DNA from: Extensimonas soli
Lineage (GTDB): Bacteria; Pseudomonadota; Gammaproteobacteria; Burkholderiales; Burkholderiaceae_C
Length of the DNA stretch: 64,000 nucleotides
Assembly (NCBI RefSeq): GCF_029211265.1
Contig: NZ_JARGEL010000024.1
Span: forward strand, 1-64,000
Reading direction: 5' to 3'
This document shows positions 1-10,267 of this stretch, in pieces. Every line of letters begins with the position of its first letter. Positions within the stretch are counted from its first letter, which is position 1. The notes beneath the pieces were generated by a model. The model was given only the letters and a program-made list of their open reading frames with translations, searched no databases and was not told the origin of the DNA. Made by a program: the position numbers and the translations under genes.

Positions 1-104
1 GCCGAAGATGTAGACTTATCCACAATCCAGACAGCCATTTGACCGTCAATTCAGTGGCTCAATTTTGGTTCGGAAGCCGGCTCACTTTGTTTCTGGAATC
101 AACA
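1..104. mobile_element. Possible insertion-sequence end, IS21-like
   Basis: The integrase-like reading frame on the minus strand loses its resemblance to integrases at about base 105. The sequence from there to the left edge starts TGTTGATT when read leftwards, so the element would end in CA at base 104. It contains two similar short blocks, GTGAGCC near 80 and TTGAGCC near 60, recalling the repeated sub-terminal blocks of IS21-family ends. No transposase is in view, so the family name is inference from the end sequence only. Confidence 0.3.
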
Positions 105-195
105 GCGTGACGGCCACATAGAGGCCGTCGCGGTCGTTTTCCTTGTAGAGCTTGTCCCTCGGCTTGAGGTTGCGCAGCTTGGTATCGGTCAGCAT
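82..195 (-). pseudogene. N-terminal remnant of a phage/island tyrosine integrase
   Basis: This 37-codon frame starts at 195 and stops at 84-82. The first 30 residues (MLTDTKLRNLKP, then KENDRDGLYV) match the N-terminal arm-binding domain (DUF4102 type) of P4-like integrases, which are normally about 400 residues. The last seven residues, LLIPETK, do not fit and probably belong to inserted DNA. The core-binding and catalytic domains are missing, so it is inactive. It points away from guaA, the usual layout for an integrase next to its attachment site. GuaA 3' ends are a known integration site for this integrase class; that this one used guaA is inference. Confidence 0.7.
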
Positions 196-428
196 GGTTC
201 TCGCCCTGATTCGACTCAAATACCATGATTTGGAATCAACCCAATCTGGCGTAAAAATACAATGAAATCATTGCACTACGTCAGATCAATACCATGAGCA
301 CCGGAAAGATGGCTGCATGGTATTGATGGCATCTCATGGCATCGAAGCACTCAATGCCATTCATCATGCCATGAAAAACCGGTGCTTGGCGATACCAAAG
401 AATGCCAGCCAGTGCCGGATGAAATCAC
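196..428. other. Gene-free att-like zone between integrase remnant and guaA
   Basis: No gene is visible between 196 and the guaA stop at 502. The stretch is AT-richer than its neighbours and holds repeated short words: ATACCATGA-like motifs near 221 and 291, and GGTATTGATGGCAT, CATGGCAT and CATGCCATG between 317 and 373. An imperfect direct repeat, ATGCCAGCCAGTGCC at 402-416 and ATGCCAGCCGGTGCC at 477-491, ends just beyond the guaA stop. These could be integrase arm sites and core-flanking repeats, which is inference. Confidence 0.35.
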
Positions 429-452
429 AAAAAATCCCGCATTGACGCGGGG
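429..452 (-). terminator. Intrinsic terminator of guaA
   Basis: Read on the minus strand, CCCGC (451-447), a six-base loop and GCGGG (440-436) form a stem followed by a T-rich run including TTTTTT (434-429). It lies about 50 bases past the guaA stop and is correctly oriented to end the guaB-guaA transcript. Confidence 0.7.
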
Positions 453-501
453 TTAGCTGTGTTCTAGTGCTACTTGATGCCAGCCGGTGCCAGACGCCGA
501 A

Positions 502-2118
502 TCACTCCCACTCTATCGTCGCCGGCGGTTTGGAGCTCACGTCGTAGGTCACGCGGTTGATGCCGCGCACTTCGTTGATGATGCGGCTGCTCACTTTTTT
601 GAGCAGCGCATAAGGCAGTTCGGCCCAGTCGGCGGTCATGAAGTCGCTGGTCTGCACGGCGCGCAGGGCCACCACGTAGTCGTAGGTGCGGCCGTCGCCC
701 ATCACGCCCACGCTCTTGACGGGCAGGAACACGGTGAACGCCTGGCTGGTTAAGTCGTACCAGCTCTTGCCGCTGTTGTGGTCCAGGGTCGAGCGCAGTT
801 CTTCGATGAAGATCGCGTCGGCGCGGCGCAGCAGCTCGGCGTATTCCTTCTTGACCTCGCCCAGAATGCGCACGCCCAGGCCCGGGCCGGGAAAGGGGTG
901 GCGGTACACCATGTCGTGCGGCAGGCCCAGCGCCACGCCGAGCTCGCGCACCTCGTCCTTGAACAGGTCGCGCAGCGGCTCCAGGAGCTTGAGGCCCAGC
1001 TGCTCGGGCAGGCCGCCGACGTTGTGGTGGCTTTTGATGGTGACGGCTTTTTTGCTCTTGGCACCGCCCGATTCGATCACGTCGGGGTAGATCGTGCCCT
1101 GCGCGAGCCACTGCGCGCCTTTGCTGCCCGGGCGCGCGGCCTTGAGCTTTTCGGCCTCGGCCTTGAACACATCGACGAACAGGCGGCCGATGATCTTGCG
1201 CTTTTGCTCGGGGTCGCTGACCCCCGCGAGCTCGCGCAAAAACAGTTCGCTCGCATCCACGCGCACCACCTTGGCGTGCAGCTTGCCGGCGAACATCTCC
1301 ATGACCATGTCGCCCTCGTGCAGGCGCAGCAGGCCGTGATCGACGAACACGCAGGTCAGCTGCTCGCCGATGGCGCGGTGGATCAGCGCCGCGGCCACGC
1401 TCGAATCGACGCCGCCCGACAGGCCCAGGATCACCTCCTCGTCACCCACCTGCGCGCGGATGTTTTGCACCGCTTCTTCGATGTGGTTCTGCATGATCCA
1501 GTCGGGCTGGGCGCCGCAGATTTCGAGCACGAAGCGCTCGAGCAGCGCGCGGCCCTGCACCGTGTGCGTGACCTCGGGATGGAACTGCACGCCATAAAAG
1601 CGCCGCGCCTCGTCGGCCATGCCGGCGATCGGGCAGCTCGGCGTGCTGGCCATGACCTTGAAGCCCGGCGGCAGCGCGGTGACCTTGTCGCCGTGGCTCA
1701 TCCACACCTTGAGCATGCCGTGGCCCTCGGGCGTGGTGAAGTCGGCAATGCCGTTGAGCAGTGCGGTGTGGCCGTGCGCGCGCACCTCGGCGTAGCCGAA
1801 CTCGCGCGTGGTGCCGCCCTCAACCTTGCCGCCGAGCTGCTGCGCCATGGTCTGCATGCCGTAACAGATGCCCAGCACAGGCACGCCGAGCGCGAACACG
1901 GCGTCGGGCGCGCGGTCATCGACCTCATAGACGCTGGCGTGGCTGCCCGAGAGAATGATGCCTTTGAGGTGGCCGTCGGCTGCATACTGGCGCACCCAGT
2001 CGTCGCTCACGTCGCAAGGGTGCACCTCGCAATACACATGCGCCTCGCGCACGCGCCGGGCGATGAGCTGCGTAACCTGGGAGCCGAAGTCGAGGATGAG
2101 GATTTTGTCGTGTTGCAT
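502..2118 (-). CDS. guaA: GMP synthase (glutamine-hydrolysing)
   Basis: Converts XMP to GMP with ATP and glutamine, the last step of de novo guanine nucleotide synthesis in the cytoplasm. The 538-residue protein has an N-terminal class I glutamine amidotransferase domain with nucleophile Cys85 in GICYGM and the FHPE histidine/glutamate near residue 185. The ATP-pyrophosphatase P-loop SGGVDSS follows, and the C-terminal dimerisation domain ends in IEWE. The frame could extend 24 codons further, but [12 protein letters not shown] is the family start. It is slightly longer than the usual 525 residues because of a short insert around residues 345-360. It lies 76 bases downstream of guaB, same strand, probably co-transcribed. 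Its 3' end abuts the integrase scar. Confidence 0.97.
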   Translation of the reverse strand: MQHDKILILDFGSQVTQLIARRVREAHVYCEVHPCDVSDDWVRQYAADGHLKGIILSGSHASVYEVDDRAPDAVFALGVPVLGICYGMQTMAQQLGGKVEGGTTREFGYAEVRAHGHTALLNGIADFTTPEGHGMLKVWMSHGDKVTALPPGFKVMASTPSCPIAGMADEARRFYGVQFHPEVTHTVQGRALLERFVLEICGAQPDWIMQNHIEEAVQNIRAQVGDEEVILGLSGGVDSSVAAALIHRAIGEQLTCVFVDHGLLRLHEGDMVMEMFAGKLHAKVVRVDASELFLRELAGVSDPEQKRKIIGRLFVDVFKAEAEKLKAARPGSKGAQWLAQGTIYPDVIESGGAKSKKAVTIKSHHNVGGLPEQLGLKLLEPLRDLFKDEVRELGVALGLPHDMVYRHPFPGPGLGVRILGEVKKEYAELLRRADAIFIEELRSTLDHNSGKSWYDLTSQAFTVFLPVKSVGVMGDGRTYDYVVALRAVQTSDFMTADWAELPYALLKKVSSRIINEVRGINRVTYDVSSKPPATIEWE

Positions 2119-2194
2119 GGCGGGTGGGCGATGAAAAAATGCAAAAGCCCGAACGCCGCGCAGGGAGGGTTCGGGCCCGCAAGAACGCAAGCTA

Positions 2195-3736
<1,542 letters not shown>

Positions 3737-3751
3737 CTACACTCGGCCCTC

Positions 3752-4258
3752 ATGAAAACGCCCAAACTGCTTTTGCTCGCCCTGGCCTGCGCCTTTTCGC
3801 TCGGCGCTGCGGCCCAATGGCAATGGATAGACAGGGACGGCCGCAAGGTCTTCAGCGACCGGCCGCCGCCCGTGGACATTCCGGACAAAAACATCCTGAA
3901 GCAGCCCGGCAACACCGGCAGCCAACGCAGCTACCACCCGGTGCCCGCGGCCGACGCCGCCTCTGCCCCTGCCGCGGCAGCCAGCACCGCGGGGGCAGGT
4001 AAAGACAAAGAACTCGAAGAGAAGAAGGCCCAGGCCGAGGCCGCAGAAGCCGCGAAAAAGAAGGCCGAAGCCGAAAAAATCGCCAAAATCAAGGCCGACA
4101 ACTGCGCGCGCGCGCGCCAGGCCAAGGCGGCCTACGACTCCGGCCGCCTCATCGCGACCACGAACGCGCAAGGCGAGCGCGTGTTCCTCGACGAAGCCGG
4201 CCGCGCGGCCGAGACCAAGCGCCTCGAAGGCATCATCGCGACCGAGTGCGCGCCCTGA
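3752..4258 (+). CDS. DUF4124 domain-containing exported protein
   Basis: A 168-residue protein of unknown function. Residues 1-21 form a signal peptide (MKTPKLLLLALACAF, AAA cleavage region). Residues 22-50 match the DUF4124 domain typical of periplasmic or envelope proteins of beta- and gammaproteobacteria (QWIDRDGRKVFSDRPPP). A low-complexity Ala/Lys/Glu stretch at about 75-115 should form a helix or coiled coil, followed by a conserved-looking tail with CARARQAK and a final CAP. It is divergent from guaB and convergent with rnfH. Export is well supported; function is unknown. Confidence 0.85.
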   Translation: MKTPKLLLLALACAFSLGAAAQWQWIDRDGRKVFSDRPPPVDIPDKNILKQPGNTGSQRSYHPVPAADAASAPAAAASTAGAGKDKELEEKKAQAEAAEAAKKKAEAEKIAKIKADNCARARQAKAAYDSGRLIATTNAQGERVFLDEAGRAAETKRLEGIIATECAP

Positions 4259-4325
4259 AGTAAAGGCCGGCGCCTTCGCTGCGGGTCTGCGCCGGGCATG
4301 CGCCGCGTGCTTATACCCTTGACAA

Positions 4326-4700
4326 TCAGTCCCCGGCCGTCCTGGCCGTGCGCTTGGCAAACAAACCGCTGCCGCGCTTGCCCTGACGCTCGAAGCGCTC
4401 GCGCCGTGCGTGTTTCGGGTCGATTTGCAACGGCCGATAAACCTCTACCCGATCGAACGGCGCAAGGCGCTGCGTGAGCACCACTTTGCGCCCCCAGATT
4501 CCGCAGCAAAACCCCTCTGGGGTGTCGTCGGCGGCCGCTGCGCCCGTCGGCTGCGCGACATCGACACCGCTCGCGCGCAGCGCATCGGCAACCGTGGCGC
4601 CCGCAGGCAGCTGCAGCTCCAGCTCGCGCACCCTGCGCGGTGCGAGGCACACCACCACGGTCACCGGGATAAGAGCAGGAGCATCGATCGCGTCAGCCAT
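4326..4700 (-). CDS. rnfH: RnfH family ubiquitin-like protein
   Basis: A 124-residue small protein of the RnfH family (beta-grasp fold, UPF0125), often encoded beside ratA and smpB; its biochemical role is unsettled. The core runs from VTVVVCLAPRRVRELEL through RVEVYRPLQIDPKHARRERF, where the YRPL.IDPK.AR signature is diagnostic. A basic tail GKRGSGLFAKRTA follows. The insert GAAAADDTPEGFCCGIWGRKV lengthens the middle. The start codon lies inside the 3' end of ratA (8-base overlap), implying translational coupling. Confidence 0.88.
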   Translation of the reverse strand: MADAIDAPALIPVTVVVCLAPRRVRELELQLPAGATVADALRASGVDVAQPTGAAAADDTPEGFCCGIWGRKVVLTQRLAPFDRVEVYRPLQIDPKHARRERFERQGKRGSGLFAKRTARTAGD

Positions 4701-5133
4701 AGACTTTCTCGGCGCGCTGCACGAAGGCATCGACCAGGCTGCTGGCGATGCGGTCGAACACCGGCCCCACCAGCGCCGCGAGCGCCTTGCTGGAAAAGCC
4801 GTAGTGCAGCCGCAGCTCGACGCGGCACGCGCGCTGCGCGCCGTCGCCCACAGGGTGGAACTGCCAGTCGCCCTCGAGCTTCGAGAACGGCCCTTTGACG
4901 AGCTGCACCTGCACATGTCGCCCCGGCGCGTGCGTGTTGCGCGTGACGAAGGTGTGGCGGATGCCGCCCAGCGCGATGCCCACCTCGGCGAGCATGCCCG
5001 TGGGCGTGCGCTCGAGCACGGCGGCGTGGTCGCACCAGGGCAGAAATTCGGGGTAGTGCTCGACCTGCGTGACGAGGTCGAACATTTCCTGCGGGCTATA
5101 CCAGATGAGGACGGACTTGTGGACGTTTTTCAT
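4693..5133 (-). CDS. ratA: RatA / Coq10-like START-domain protein
   Basis: A 146-residue START-like protein (MKNVHKSVLIWYSPQEMF... VEHYPEFLPWC) of the family containing E. coli RatA and mitochondrial Coq10. E. coli RatA was described as a 50S-binding inhibitor of translation; Coq10 homologues bind ubiquinone. The family signatures YPEFLPWC near residue 30 and LVDAFVQRAEKVYG at the C-terminus are present at full length. It is divergent from smpB and overlaps rnfH by 8 bases. The RatA label reflects homology; a role in ubiquinone handling is equally possible. Confidence 0.9.
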   Translation of the reverse strand: MKNVHKSVLIWYSPQEMFDLVTQVEHYPEFLPWCDHAAVLERTPTGMLAEVGIALGGIRHTFVTRNTHAPGRHVQVQLVKGPFSKLEGDWQFHPVGDGAQRACRVELRLHYGFSSKALAALVGPVFDRIASSLVDAFVQRAEKVYG

Positions 5134-5255
5134 GCAGACACTAAAAGGGGTCGGGGCGGACTCTTACAATCGCGGGCCCGCGCCATGCTGATGCACGCGC
5201 ACGGGATTGTAGGCAGGCCTTTTATTCCCCCGCCGCGCACCGCATCTACGAGCCC

Positions 5256-5729
5256 ATGGCGAAAAAATCCGAACTCCCATCCCGCATTGCCGAAAACAAA
5301 AAAGCGGCCTACAACTACTTTTTCGAAGAGCGCTACGAAGCCGGCATGGTGCTGCACGGCTGGGAGGTCAAGGCGCTGCGCGAGGGCAAGGTGCAGCTCA
5401 CCGACGGCTACGTGCTGATCAAAGGCGGCGAGCTGTTTTTGATCGGCTGTCAGATCAACCCGCTCAGGACCGCCTCCACGCACGTGCGTCCCGACGCCGC
5501 GCGCACCAAAAAGCTGCTGCTGCACAAGGACGAAATCAAGCGCCTGATCGGCAAGGTCGAGCAAAAAGGCTACACGCTGGTGCCGCTGAACCTGCACTGG
5601 AAGAACGGCCGCGTGAAGTGCGAGATCGCACTCGCCAAGGGCAAGGCCGAGCACGACAAGCGCGACACCATCAAGGAGCGCGAGGGCAAGCGCGAAGTCG
5701 AGCGCGCGCTCAAGAGCCGTCAGCGCTGA
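5256..5729 (+). CDS. smpB: SsrA-binding protein SmpB
   Basis: Binds tmRNA and delivers it to stalled ribosomes for trans-translation. At 157 residues it is full length. It begins [21 protein letters not shown] and contains the diagnostic [19 protein letters not shown] and the [14 protein letters not shown] tail, whose basic C-terminus enters the mRNA channel. The tmRNA gene itself is not in this window. It is divergent from ratA and convergent with the hydrolase gene at 5868. Confidence 0.97.
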   Translation: MAKKSELPSRIAENKKAAYNYFFEERYEAGMVLHGWEVKALREGKVQLTDGYVLIKGGELFLIGCQINPLRTASTHVRPDAARTKKLLLHKDEIKRLIGKVEQKGYTLVPLNLHWKNGRVKCEIALAKGKAEHDKRDTIKEREGKREVERALKSRQR

Positions 5730-5772
5730 GGGGCTGGAGCGCCTCACAAGCCCCGTCGCTCAAAAAGCCGCC

Positions 5773-5865
5773 TGCTATCAACAAAGAAGCTGCCAGCGCC
5801 TGCTTACTCTTTCTCGCAGACACTTCTGCATCTGAAATCCATACACATCAAGCGCAAGCAGCTCC
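5773..5865. repeat. Degenerate paired copy of the TAGCTGC/AGCGC repeat
   Basis: Between the convergent smpB and hydrolase genes lie GCTATCAACAAAGAAGCTGC then CAGCGCCTGC, and about 55 bases later CATCAAGCGCAAGCAGCTCC. The two halves are inverted versions of the element seen as a perfect hairpin at 10227-10259. It may end transcripts from both sides, though no U-tract supports this. Confidence 0.45.
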
Positions 5866-5867
5866 TG

Positions 5868-6971
5868 TCAGGATAGCGCCGCGAGCGGGTGCGCCCACGC
5901 CGGCCAGGGGCTTTCGAAGAAGGGCTGCCACATCTCGGGCGTGACGTCTTCGATGCGCGGCGGGTTCCAGCGCGGCTGCTGGTCTTTGTCGATGGCGAGC
6001 GCGCGTATGCCCTCGATGGTCTCGCTCTGACCGGGGCGCAGGAAGAAGCAGTGGCGCACGATGTCGCGCTCCATGCGCAAATCGTCGGCCAGGCCCAGGT
6101 GGCGCGCGCGGCGGATCTGCTCGAGCACCACGTGCAGCATGAGCGGCGAGCGGCGGCGCAGCGTGGCCGCGGTGGCGCGCGCCCAGTCGCTGTCGGCGGC
6201 TTCGAGTGCCTGCACGATGTCGCGCACCGTGGGCAGCGAAAAATATTGGTCGATTTGGGCTCTGAGGCTTGCGTGGTCTGCGCTGGCAGCTACGAATTTT
6301 GTTTTGATGAAGGCCTCGATCGCGGCGCCGTCGGCAAAGCCCTGCGTCGCGATCGCCTCCCACACCTCGGCCTGCTGTGCAGCGGGCAGGCAGCCGTCGG
6401 CGAGGCCGAAGGCGATCGCGTCGCCCGCGCTGATGGTCTCGCCCGTGAGCGCGAGCCACTCGCCCACGTGGCCGGGGCAGCGCGAGAGGAAGTAGCCGCC
6501 GCCCACGTCGGGGAACAGGCCTATGCCCGTCTCGGGCATGGCCATTTTGGTGCGCTCGGTCACGATGCGCAGGCTGCCGCCCTGGCTGATGCCCATGCCG
6601 CCGCCCATGACGATGCCGTCCATGAACGCGATGTAGGGCTTGGGATAGTTGTGCGTGAAGTGGTTGAGCACGTACTCCTCGGTGAAGAAGTCCTCGATCT
6701 TCGGGTCACCTTTGCTGCCGGCTTCGTGCAAAAAGCGGATGTCGCCGCCCGCGCAGAACGCGCCGAACGGGCCGTCCTTGTTGCTGCCGCGGATCGCCAC
6801 GGCCTGCACGCGCACGTCGTGCTGCCATGCGCGCAGCACCTGCATGAGCGCGCGCACCATGGACAGCGACAGCGCATTGAGCGCACGCGGGCGGTTCAGC
6901 GTGATCAGGCCCACGCCGCCGCGCACTTCACTCTGGACTTCGACGTTCTGTTCGGTAGGCTGCGTCGTCAT
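5868..6971 (-). CDS. 3-hydroxyisobutyryl-CoA hydrolase-like (enoyl-CoA hydratase family)
   Basis: A 367-residue crotonase-fold protein of the HIBCH subgroup, which hydrolyses 3-hydroxyisobutyryl-CoA in valine breakdown. The oxyanion-hole segments are visible as AFCAGGDIRFLHE near residue 77 and DGIVMGGGMGISQGG near residue 118, followed by MPETGIGLFPDVGGGYFLSR. The long C-terminal part distinguishes this subgroup from shorter enoyl-CoA hydratases. The start is chosen for the AAAGGAG ribosome site before MTTQPTEQN. No other valine genes are near. Residues around FVAASADHASLRA are encoded by a copy of the dispersed repeat (6267-6306). Confidence 0.85.
   Translation of the reverse strand: MTTQPTEQNVEVQSEVRGGVGLITLNRPRALNALSLSMVRALMQVLRAWQHDVRVQAVAIRGSNKDGPFGAFCAGGDIRFLHEAGSKGDPKIEDFFTEEYVLNHFTHNYPKPYIAFMDGIVMGGGMGISQGGSLRIVTERTKMAMPETGIGLFPDVGGGYFLSRCPGHVGEWLALTGETISAGDAIAFGLADGCLPAAQQAEVWEAIATQGFADGAAIEAFIKTKFVAASADHASLRAQIDQYFSLPTVRDIVQALEAADSDWARATAATLRRRSPLMLHVVLEQIRRARHLGLADDLRMERDIVRHCFFLRPGQSETIEGIRALAIDKDQQPRWNPPRIEDVTPEMWQPFFESPWPAWAHPLAALS
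6267..6306. repeat. Intragenic copy of the TAGCTGCcAGCGC repeat
   Basis: Read on the minus strand the bases give CGTAGCTGCCAGCGCAGACC followed by ACGCAAGC, resembling the perfect palindrome at 10227-10259. It is inside the hydrolase gene and in frame, encoding FVAASADHASL. Confidence 0.5.
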
Positions 6972-7002
6972 CTTTGCTCCTTTCGTCTCGTCGTGGCACA
7001 CA

Positions 7003-8832
7003 TCAGGCATTTTCGCGGCTTGCGCGCTTGCGCTCGTGCTCCTTCAAAAAGCGCTTGCGCAGGCGGATGCTTTTGGGCGTGATCTCGACGAGTTCGTCGT
7101 CCTCGATGAATTCCACCGCGTACTCGAGCGAGAGCTCGATCGGCGGCGTGATCTTGATCGCGTCTTCCTTGCCGCTCACGCGGAAGTTGGTCAACTGCTT
7201 GGTGCGCGTGGCGTTCACCACGAGGTCGTTGTCGCGGCTATGGATGCCCACGATCATGCCCTCATACACCGGGTCGCCCGCCTTCACGAACATGCGCCCG
7301 CGGTCGTCGAGCTTGCCCAGCGCGTAGGTGAAGATTTCGCCGTCGTCCATCGAAATCAGCACGCCGTTCTTGCGCCCGCCGATCTCGCCCTTGTACGGCT
7401 CGTAGCCGTCGAAGATGTTGCTGATCAGCCCCGAGCCGCGCGTGAGGTTCAAAAACTCGTTCGAAAAGCCGATCAGCCCGCGCGCCGGGATGCGGTATTC
7501 GAGCCGCACGCGGCCGCGCCCGTCGGGCTCCATGTTCACGAGCTCGCCCTTGCGCTCGCCCAGCGCCTGCATCACGCCGCCCTGGTGGCCTTCTTCGATG
7601 TCGGCAGTCACGAGTTCGATGGGCTCGCAGCGCTCGCCGTTGATCTCCTTGAACACCACGCGCGGCTTGCCCACGGCGAGCTCGTAGCCCTCGCGGCGCA
7701 TGTTTTCGAGCAGGATGGTCAGGTGCAGCTCGCCGCGGCCAGAGACTTCGAACACGCCGTCCTCGTCGGTTTCCTTCACACGCAGCGCGACGTTGCTCTG
7801 CAGCTCTTTTTCCAGCCGGTCCCAGATCTGGCGGCTCGTGACGAACTTGCCCTCACGCCCCGCGAGCGGGCTGGTGTTGACGCAGAAGTTCATGGTCAGC
7901 GTGGGCTCATCGACCTGCAGCATGGGCAGCGGGCGCGGGTTCGCCGGGTCGGTCACGGTGACGCCTATGCCTAGGTCCTCGATGCCGTTGATGAGCACGA
8001 TGTCGCCCGGCCCGGCCTCGGTGACCTGCACGCGGTCCAGCCCCTCGAAGGTCAGCACCTGGTTCACCCGGCCCTTGAACGAATTGCCCTCGGCCCCTTC
8101 CATCACGAGCACGTCCTGCCCCGGGCGCAGCGTGCCCGCGTTGATGCGGCCCACGCCGATGCGGCCGACGAAGCTGTTGTAGTCGAGTGCCGAAATCTGC
8201 AGCTGCAGCGGCGCGCTCGGGTCGCCCTGGTGCGCGGGCACGTGCTGGAGGACGGTCTCGAACAGTGCCGACATGTCCGGCCCCCACTGCTCGCCGGGCG
8301 CGCCCTCTTGCAGCGAGGCCCAGCCGTTGATGCCCGAGGCATAGACCACGGGAAAGTCGAGCTGCTCGTCGGTCGCGCCGAGTTTGTCGAACAGGTCGAA
8401 CGCGGCGTTGATGACCTTGTCGGGGTTGGCGCCGGGCTTGTCCACCTTGTTGACCACGACGATGGGCTTCAAGCCCAGCGCGAGCGCCTTTTTGGTGACG
8501 AAGCGCGTCTGCGGCATAGGGCCCTCTTGCGCGTCGATCAGCAGCAGCACGCCATCGACCATGGAGAGCGCGCGCTCGACCTCACCGCCGAAGTCCGCGT
8601 GGCCCGGGGTGTCGACGATGTTGATGTGCGTGCCGCCCCAGCTCACGGCGCAGTTCTTGGCCAGGATGGTGATGCCGCGCTCGCGCTCGATGGCGTTGTT
8701 GTCCATCACGGTATCGACCACTTTTTCGTGCGCGGCAAAGGTGCCCGACTGGCGCAGCAGCTGATCGACCATGGTCGTCTTGCCGTGGTCCACGTGGGCG
8801 ATGATGGCGATGTTGCGAATTTGTTGGCTCAT
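7003..8832 (-). CDS. typA: Translational GTPase TypA/BipA
   Basis: Ribosome-associated GTPase of the EF-G group that helps 50S assembly and growth under stress. The protein is 609 residues, the normal size. G1 is HVDHGKTTM at about residues 13-21, G3 [14 protein letters not shown] near 75, and G4 [10 protein letters not shown] near 128. The EF-G-like domains III and V and the TypA-specific C-terminal domain follow, ending [16 protein letters not shown]. The 4-base overlap with truB (8829-8832) shows coupling to the infB-rbfA-truB transcript. Confidence 0.97.
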   Translation of the reverse strand: MSQQIRNIAIIAHVDHGKTTMVDQLLRQSGTFAAHEKVVDTVMDNNAIERERGITILAKNCAVSWGGTHINIVDTPGHADFGGEVERALSMVDGVLLLIDAQEGPMPQTRFVTKKALALGLKPIVVVNKVDKPGANPDKVINAAFDLFDKLGATDEQLDFPVVYASGINGWASLQEGAPGEQWGPDMSALFETVLQHVPAHQGDPSAPLQLQISALDYNSFVGRIGVGRINAGTLRPGQDVLVMEGAEGNSFKGRVNQVLTFEGLDRVQVTEAGPGDIVLINGIEDLGIGVTVTDPANPRPLPMLQVDEPTLTMNFCVNTSPLAGREGKFVTSRQIWDRLEKELQSNVALRVKETDEDGVFEVSGRGELHLTILLENMRREGYELAVGKPRVVFKEINGERCEPIELVTADIEEGHQGGVMQALGERKGELVNMEPDGRGRVRLEYRIPARGLIGFSNEFLNLTRGSGLISNIFDGYEPYKGEIGGRKNGVLISMDDGEIFTYALGKLDDRGRMFVKAGDPVYEGMIVGIHSRDNDLVVNATRTKQLTNFRVSGKEDAIKITPPIELSLEYAVEFIEDDELVEITPKSIRLRKRFLKEHERKRASRENA

Positions 8833-9818
8833 GGTGTTTCCGATGGGCCGCCGGCCTCAGCTGGCGGCAGGTTTTGCAGGATTTGTTGGACTTCGATGGG
8901 GCTCAGGAGGCGGTCGGGCACGAGCTCGCCCGCCTGGACATGCGCACTGCCCAGCAGCACGCGCGGACGCTCGGCAAACACGGCGACCTGCGCCGCATCG
9001 TGCCAGCGCCCGCGCAGGCGCGCGCCGCACAAAAAGCGCCCGGCATGCTCATCCGCGAGCGTGACAGGCACGTGTCCGGGCAGCAGCACCTCGGGCGGCA
9101 GCAAGGCGCGCAGGCGCTGTGCCTCGTCCATGGCTTCGAGCTGCGCGAGCGTGAGGCATTGCGCCACGGCAAACGGCCCCGTGGCCGTGCGCCGCAGCCG
9201 CGTCAGGTGCCCGCCGCAGCCCAAGGCAAGGCCTATGTCCTCGCCCAGCGTGCGGATGTAGGTGCCTTTGCTGCACCTTACTTTGATTTCGATAGCTGCT
9301 TGTGCTTGCTCTGTCTGTGTCAAGGCCAAGTTCAGTTCATGAATCGTGAGCTCGCGCGGCGCGCGCTCGACTTCAATGCCGGCGCGTGCGTATTCGTACA
9401 GCGCCTTGCCGTCTTTCTTGAGCGCGCTGTGCATGGGCGGCACCTGGCGTATGCGGCCCACGAAGCGCTGGCGCACGGCTTCGAGCTGCGCGGGCGTGAT
9501 CGGCGGCACAGCGCAGCGTGCGCTCACCTCGCCTTCGGCGTCACCCGTCGTGGTGCTCACGCCGAGCAGCAGCGTGGCTTCGTAGCTTTTGTCGGCGTCC
9601 AGGTGTAGCGCGCTGAACTTGGTCGCGGCGCCAAAGCACAGCGGCAGCACGCCCGTGGCAAGCGGGTCCAGCGTGCCCGTGTGCCCGGCCTTTTCGGCGC
9701 GCAGCAGCCATTTGGCCTTTTGCAAAGCCTGGTTGCTCGAGAGGGCTAGCGGTTTGTCGAGCAGCAACACCCCATGCACAGGGCGCCGCTGCACCCTGGT
9801 GCGTGGCGCAGCTACCAT
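8829..9818 (-). CDS. truB: tRNA pseudouridine(55) synthase TruB
   Basis: Makes pseudouridine 55 in the T-loop of tRNAs. The 329-residue protein has the catalytic aspartate in [15 protein letters not shown] near residue 50, and the [20 protein letters not shown] and [17 protein letters not shown] motifs. The C-terminal part is PUA-like. The segment [16 protein letters not shown] before the RCSKGT motif is longer than in E. coli and coincides with a degenerate copy of the dispersed repeat. Its start follows directly on the rbfA stop (9818/9819), and its 3' end overlaps typA by four bases. Confidence 0.96.
   Translation of the reverse strand: MVAAPRTRVQRRPVHGVLLLDKPLALSSNQALQKAKWLLRAEKAGHTGTLDPLATGVLPLCFGAATKFSALHLDADKSYEATLLLGVSTTTGDAEGEVSARCAVPPITPAQLEAVRQRFVGRIRQVPPMHSALKKDGKALYEYARAGIEVERAPRELTIHELNLALTQTEQAQAAIEIKVRCSKGTYIRTLGEDIGLALGCGGHLTRLRRTATGPFAVAQCLTLAQLEAMDEAQRLRALLPPEVLLPGHVPVTLADEHAGRFLCGARLRGRWHDAAQVAVFAERPRVLLGSAHVQAGELVPDRLLSPIEVQQILQNLPPAEAGGPSETP
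9285..9325. repeat. Intragenic degenerate copy of the dispersed repeat in truB
   Basis: The bases GATTTCGATAGCTGCTTGTG followed by CTTGCTCTGTCTG resemble the ATAGCTGC...GCTTG half of the palindrome family. It encodes [10 protein letters not shown] on the minus strand, just before the conserved RCSKGT motif, at a point where TruB proteins vary in length. Confidence 0.4.
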
Positions 9819-10187
9819 TTATTCGTCTTTGGCGCGAGAAGAAACCGCCTTGGCGATCAAGGCGTTCATGTCCGCCGCACGCTCGGTCGTGCGGTCATAG
9901 ACGAAGTGCAGCGTGGGCACGGTGTGGATATGCAGGCGCTTGAACAAGTGATTGCGCAAATGCCCTGCGGCGTGGTTGAGCGCCTCTTGCGCCACCAGCG
10001 GGTCACCCGTGAGCACGCTGAAAAACACTTTCGCGTGCGCATAGTCGGGCGAGATTTCGACGCTTTGCAGCGTCACCATGCCCACGCGCGGGTCCTTGAG
10101 CTCGCGCGCGATCAGCTCCGACAAGTCGCGCTGGATCTGGTCGGCGATGCGGTAGCCGCGGTTGGGGACGGAACTCTTGCGTGGCAT
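9819..10187 (-). CDS. rbfA: 30S ribosome-binding factor RbfA
   Basis: A KH-fold factor for late 30S maturation and 16S 5'-end processing. The 122 residues include the family hallmarks [24 protein letters not shown] near residue 11-35 ([12 protein letters not shown]), the AKVFFSVL strand and the LRFHFVYD-type segment (here [14 protein letters not shown]). It sits between infB (81 bases upstream, with a perfect palindrome in the gap) and truB (directly abutting). Confidence 0.95.
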   Translation of the reverse strand: MPRKSSVPNRGYRIADQIQRDLSELIARELKDPRVGMVTLQSVEISPDYAHAKVFFSVLTGDPLVAQEALNHAAGHLRNHLFKRLHIHTVPTLHFVYDRTTERAADMNALIAKAVSSRAKDE

Positions 10188-10226
10188 GGGGCGGTGGAAC
10201 GGGTAAACCTTGAATCAAAAACCATA

Positions 10227-10259
10227 GCTGCCAGTGCTTGATGAACAAGCACTGGCAGC
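10227..10259. repeat. Perfect 14-bp palindrome, type member of the dispersed repeat
   Basis: GCTGCCAGTGCTTG (10227-10240), a five-base loop ATGAA, and CAAGCACTGGCAGC (10246-10259) pair without a mismatch. It fills the infB-rbfA gap. In the direction of transcription the stem is followed by TATGGTTTTTG, so it could slow or partly end transcription. The same words recur in degenerate form at many other places in the window. Confidence 0.9.
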
Positions 10260-10267
10260 CATTTTCA

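Noticed and set aside
4693-5133. RatA as half of a toxin-antitoxin pair with rnfH
   Set aside because: The pairing is a conserved housekeeping neighbourhood, and the Coq10-like fold suggests other roles; no evidence here for an antitoxin function of RnfH.
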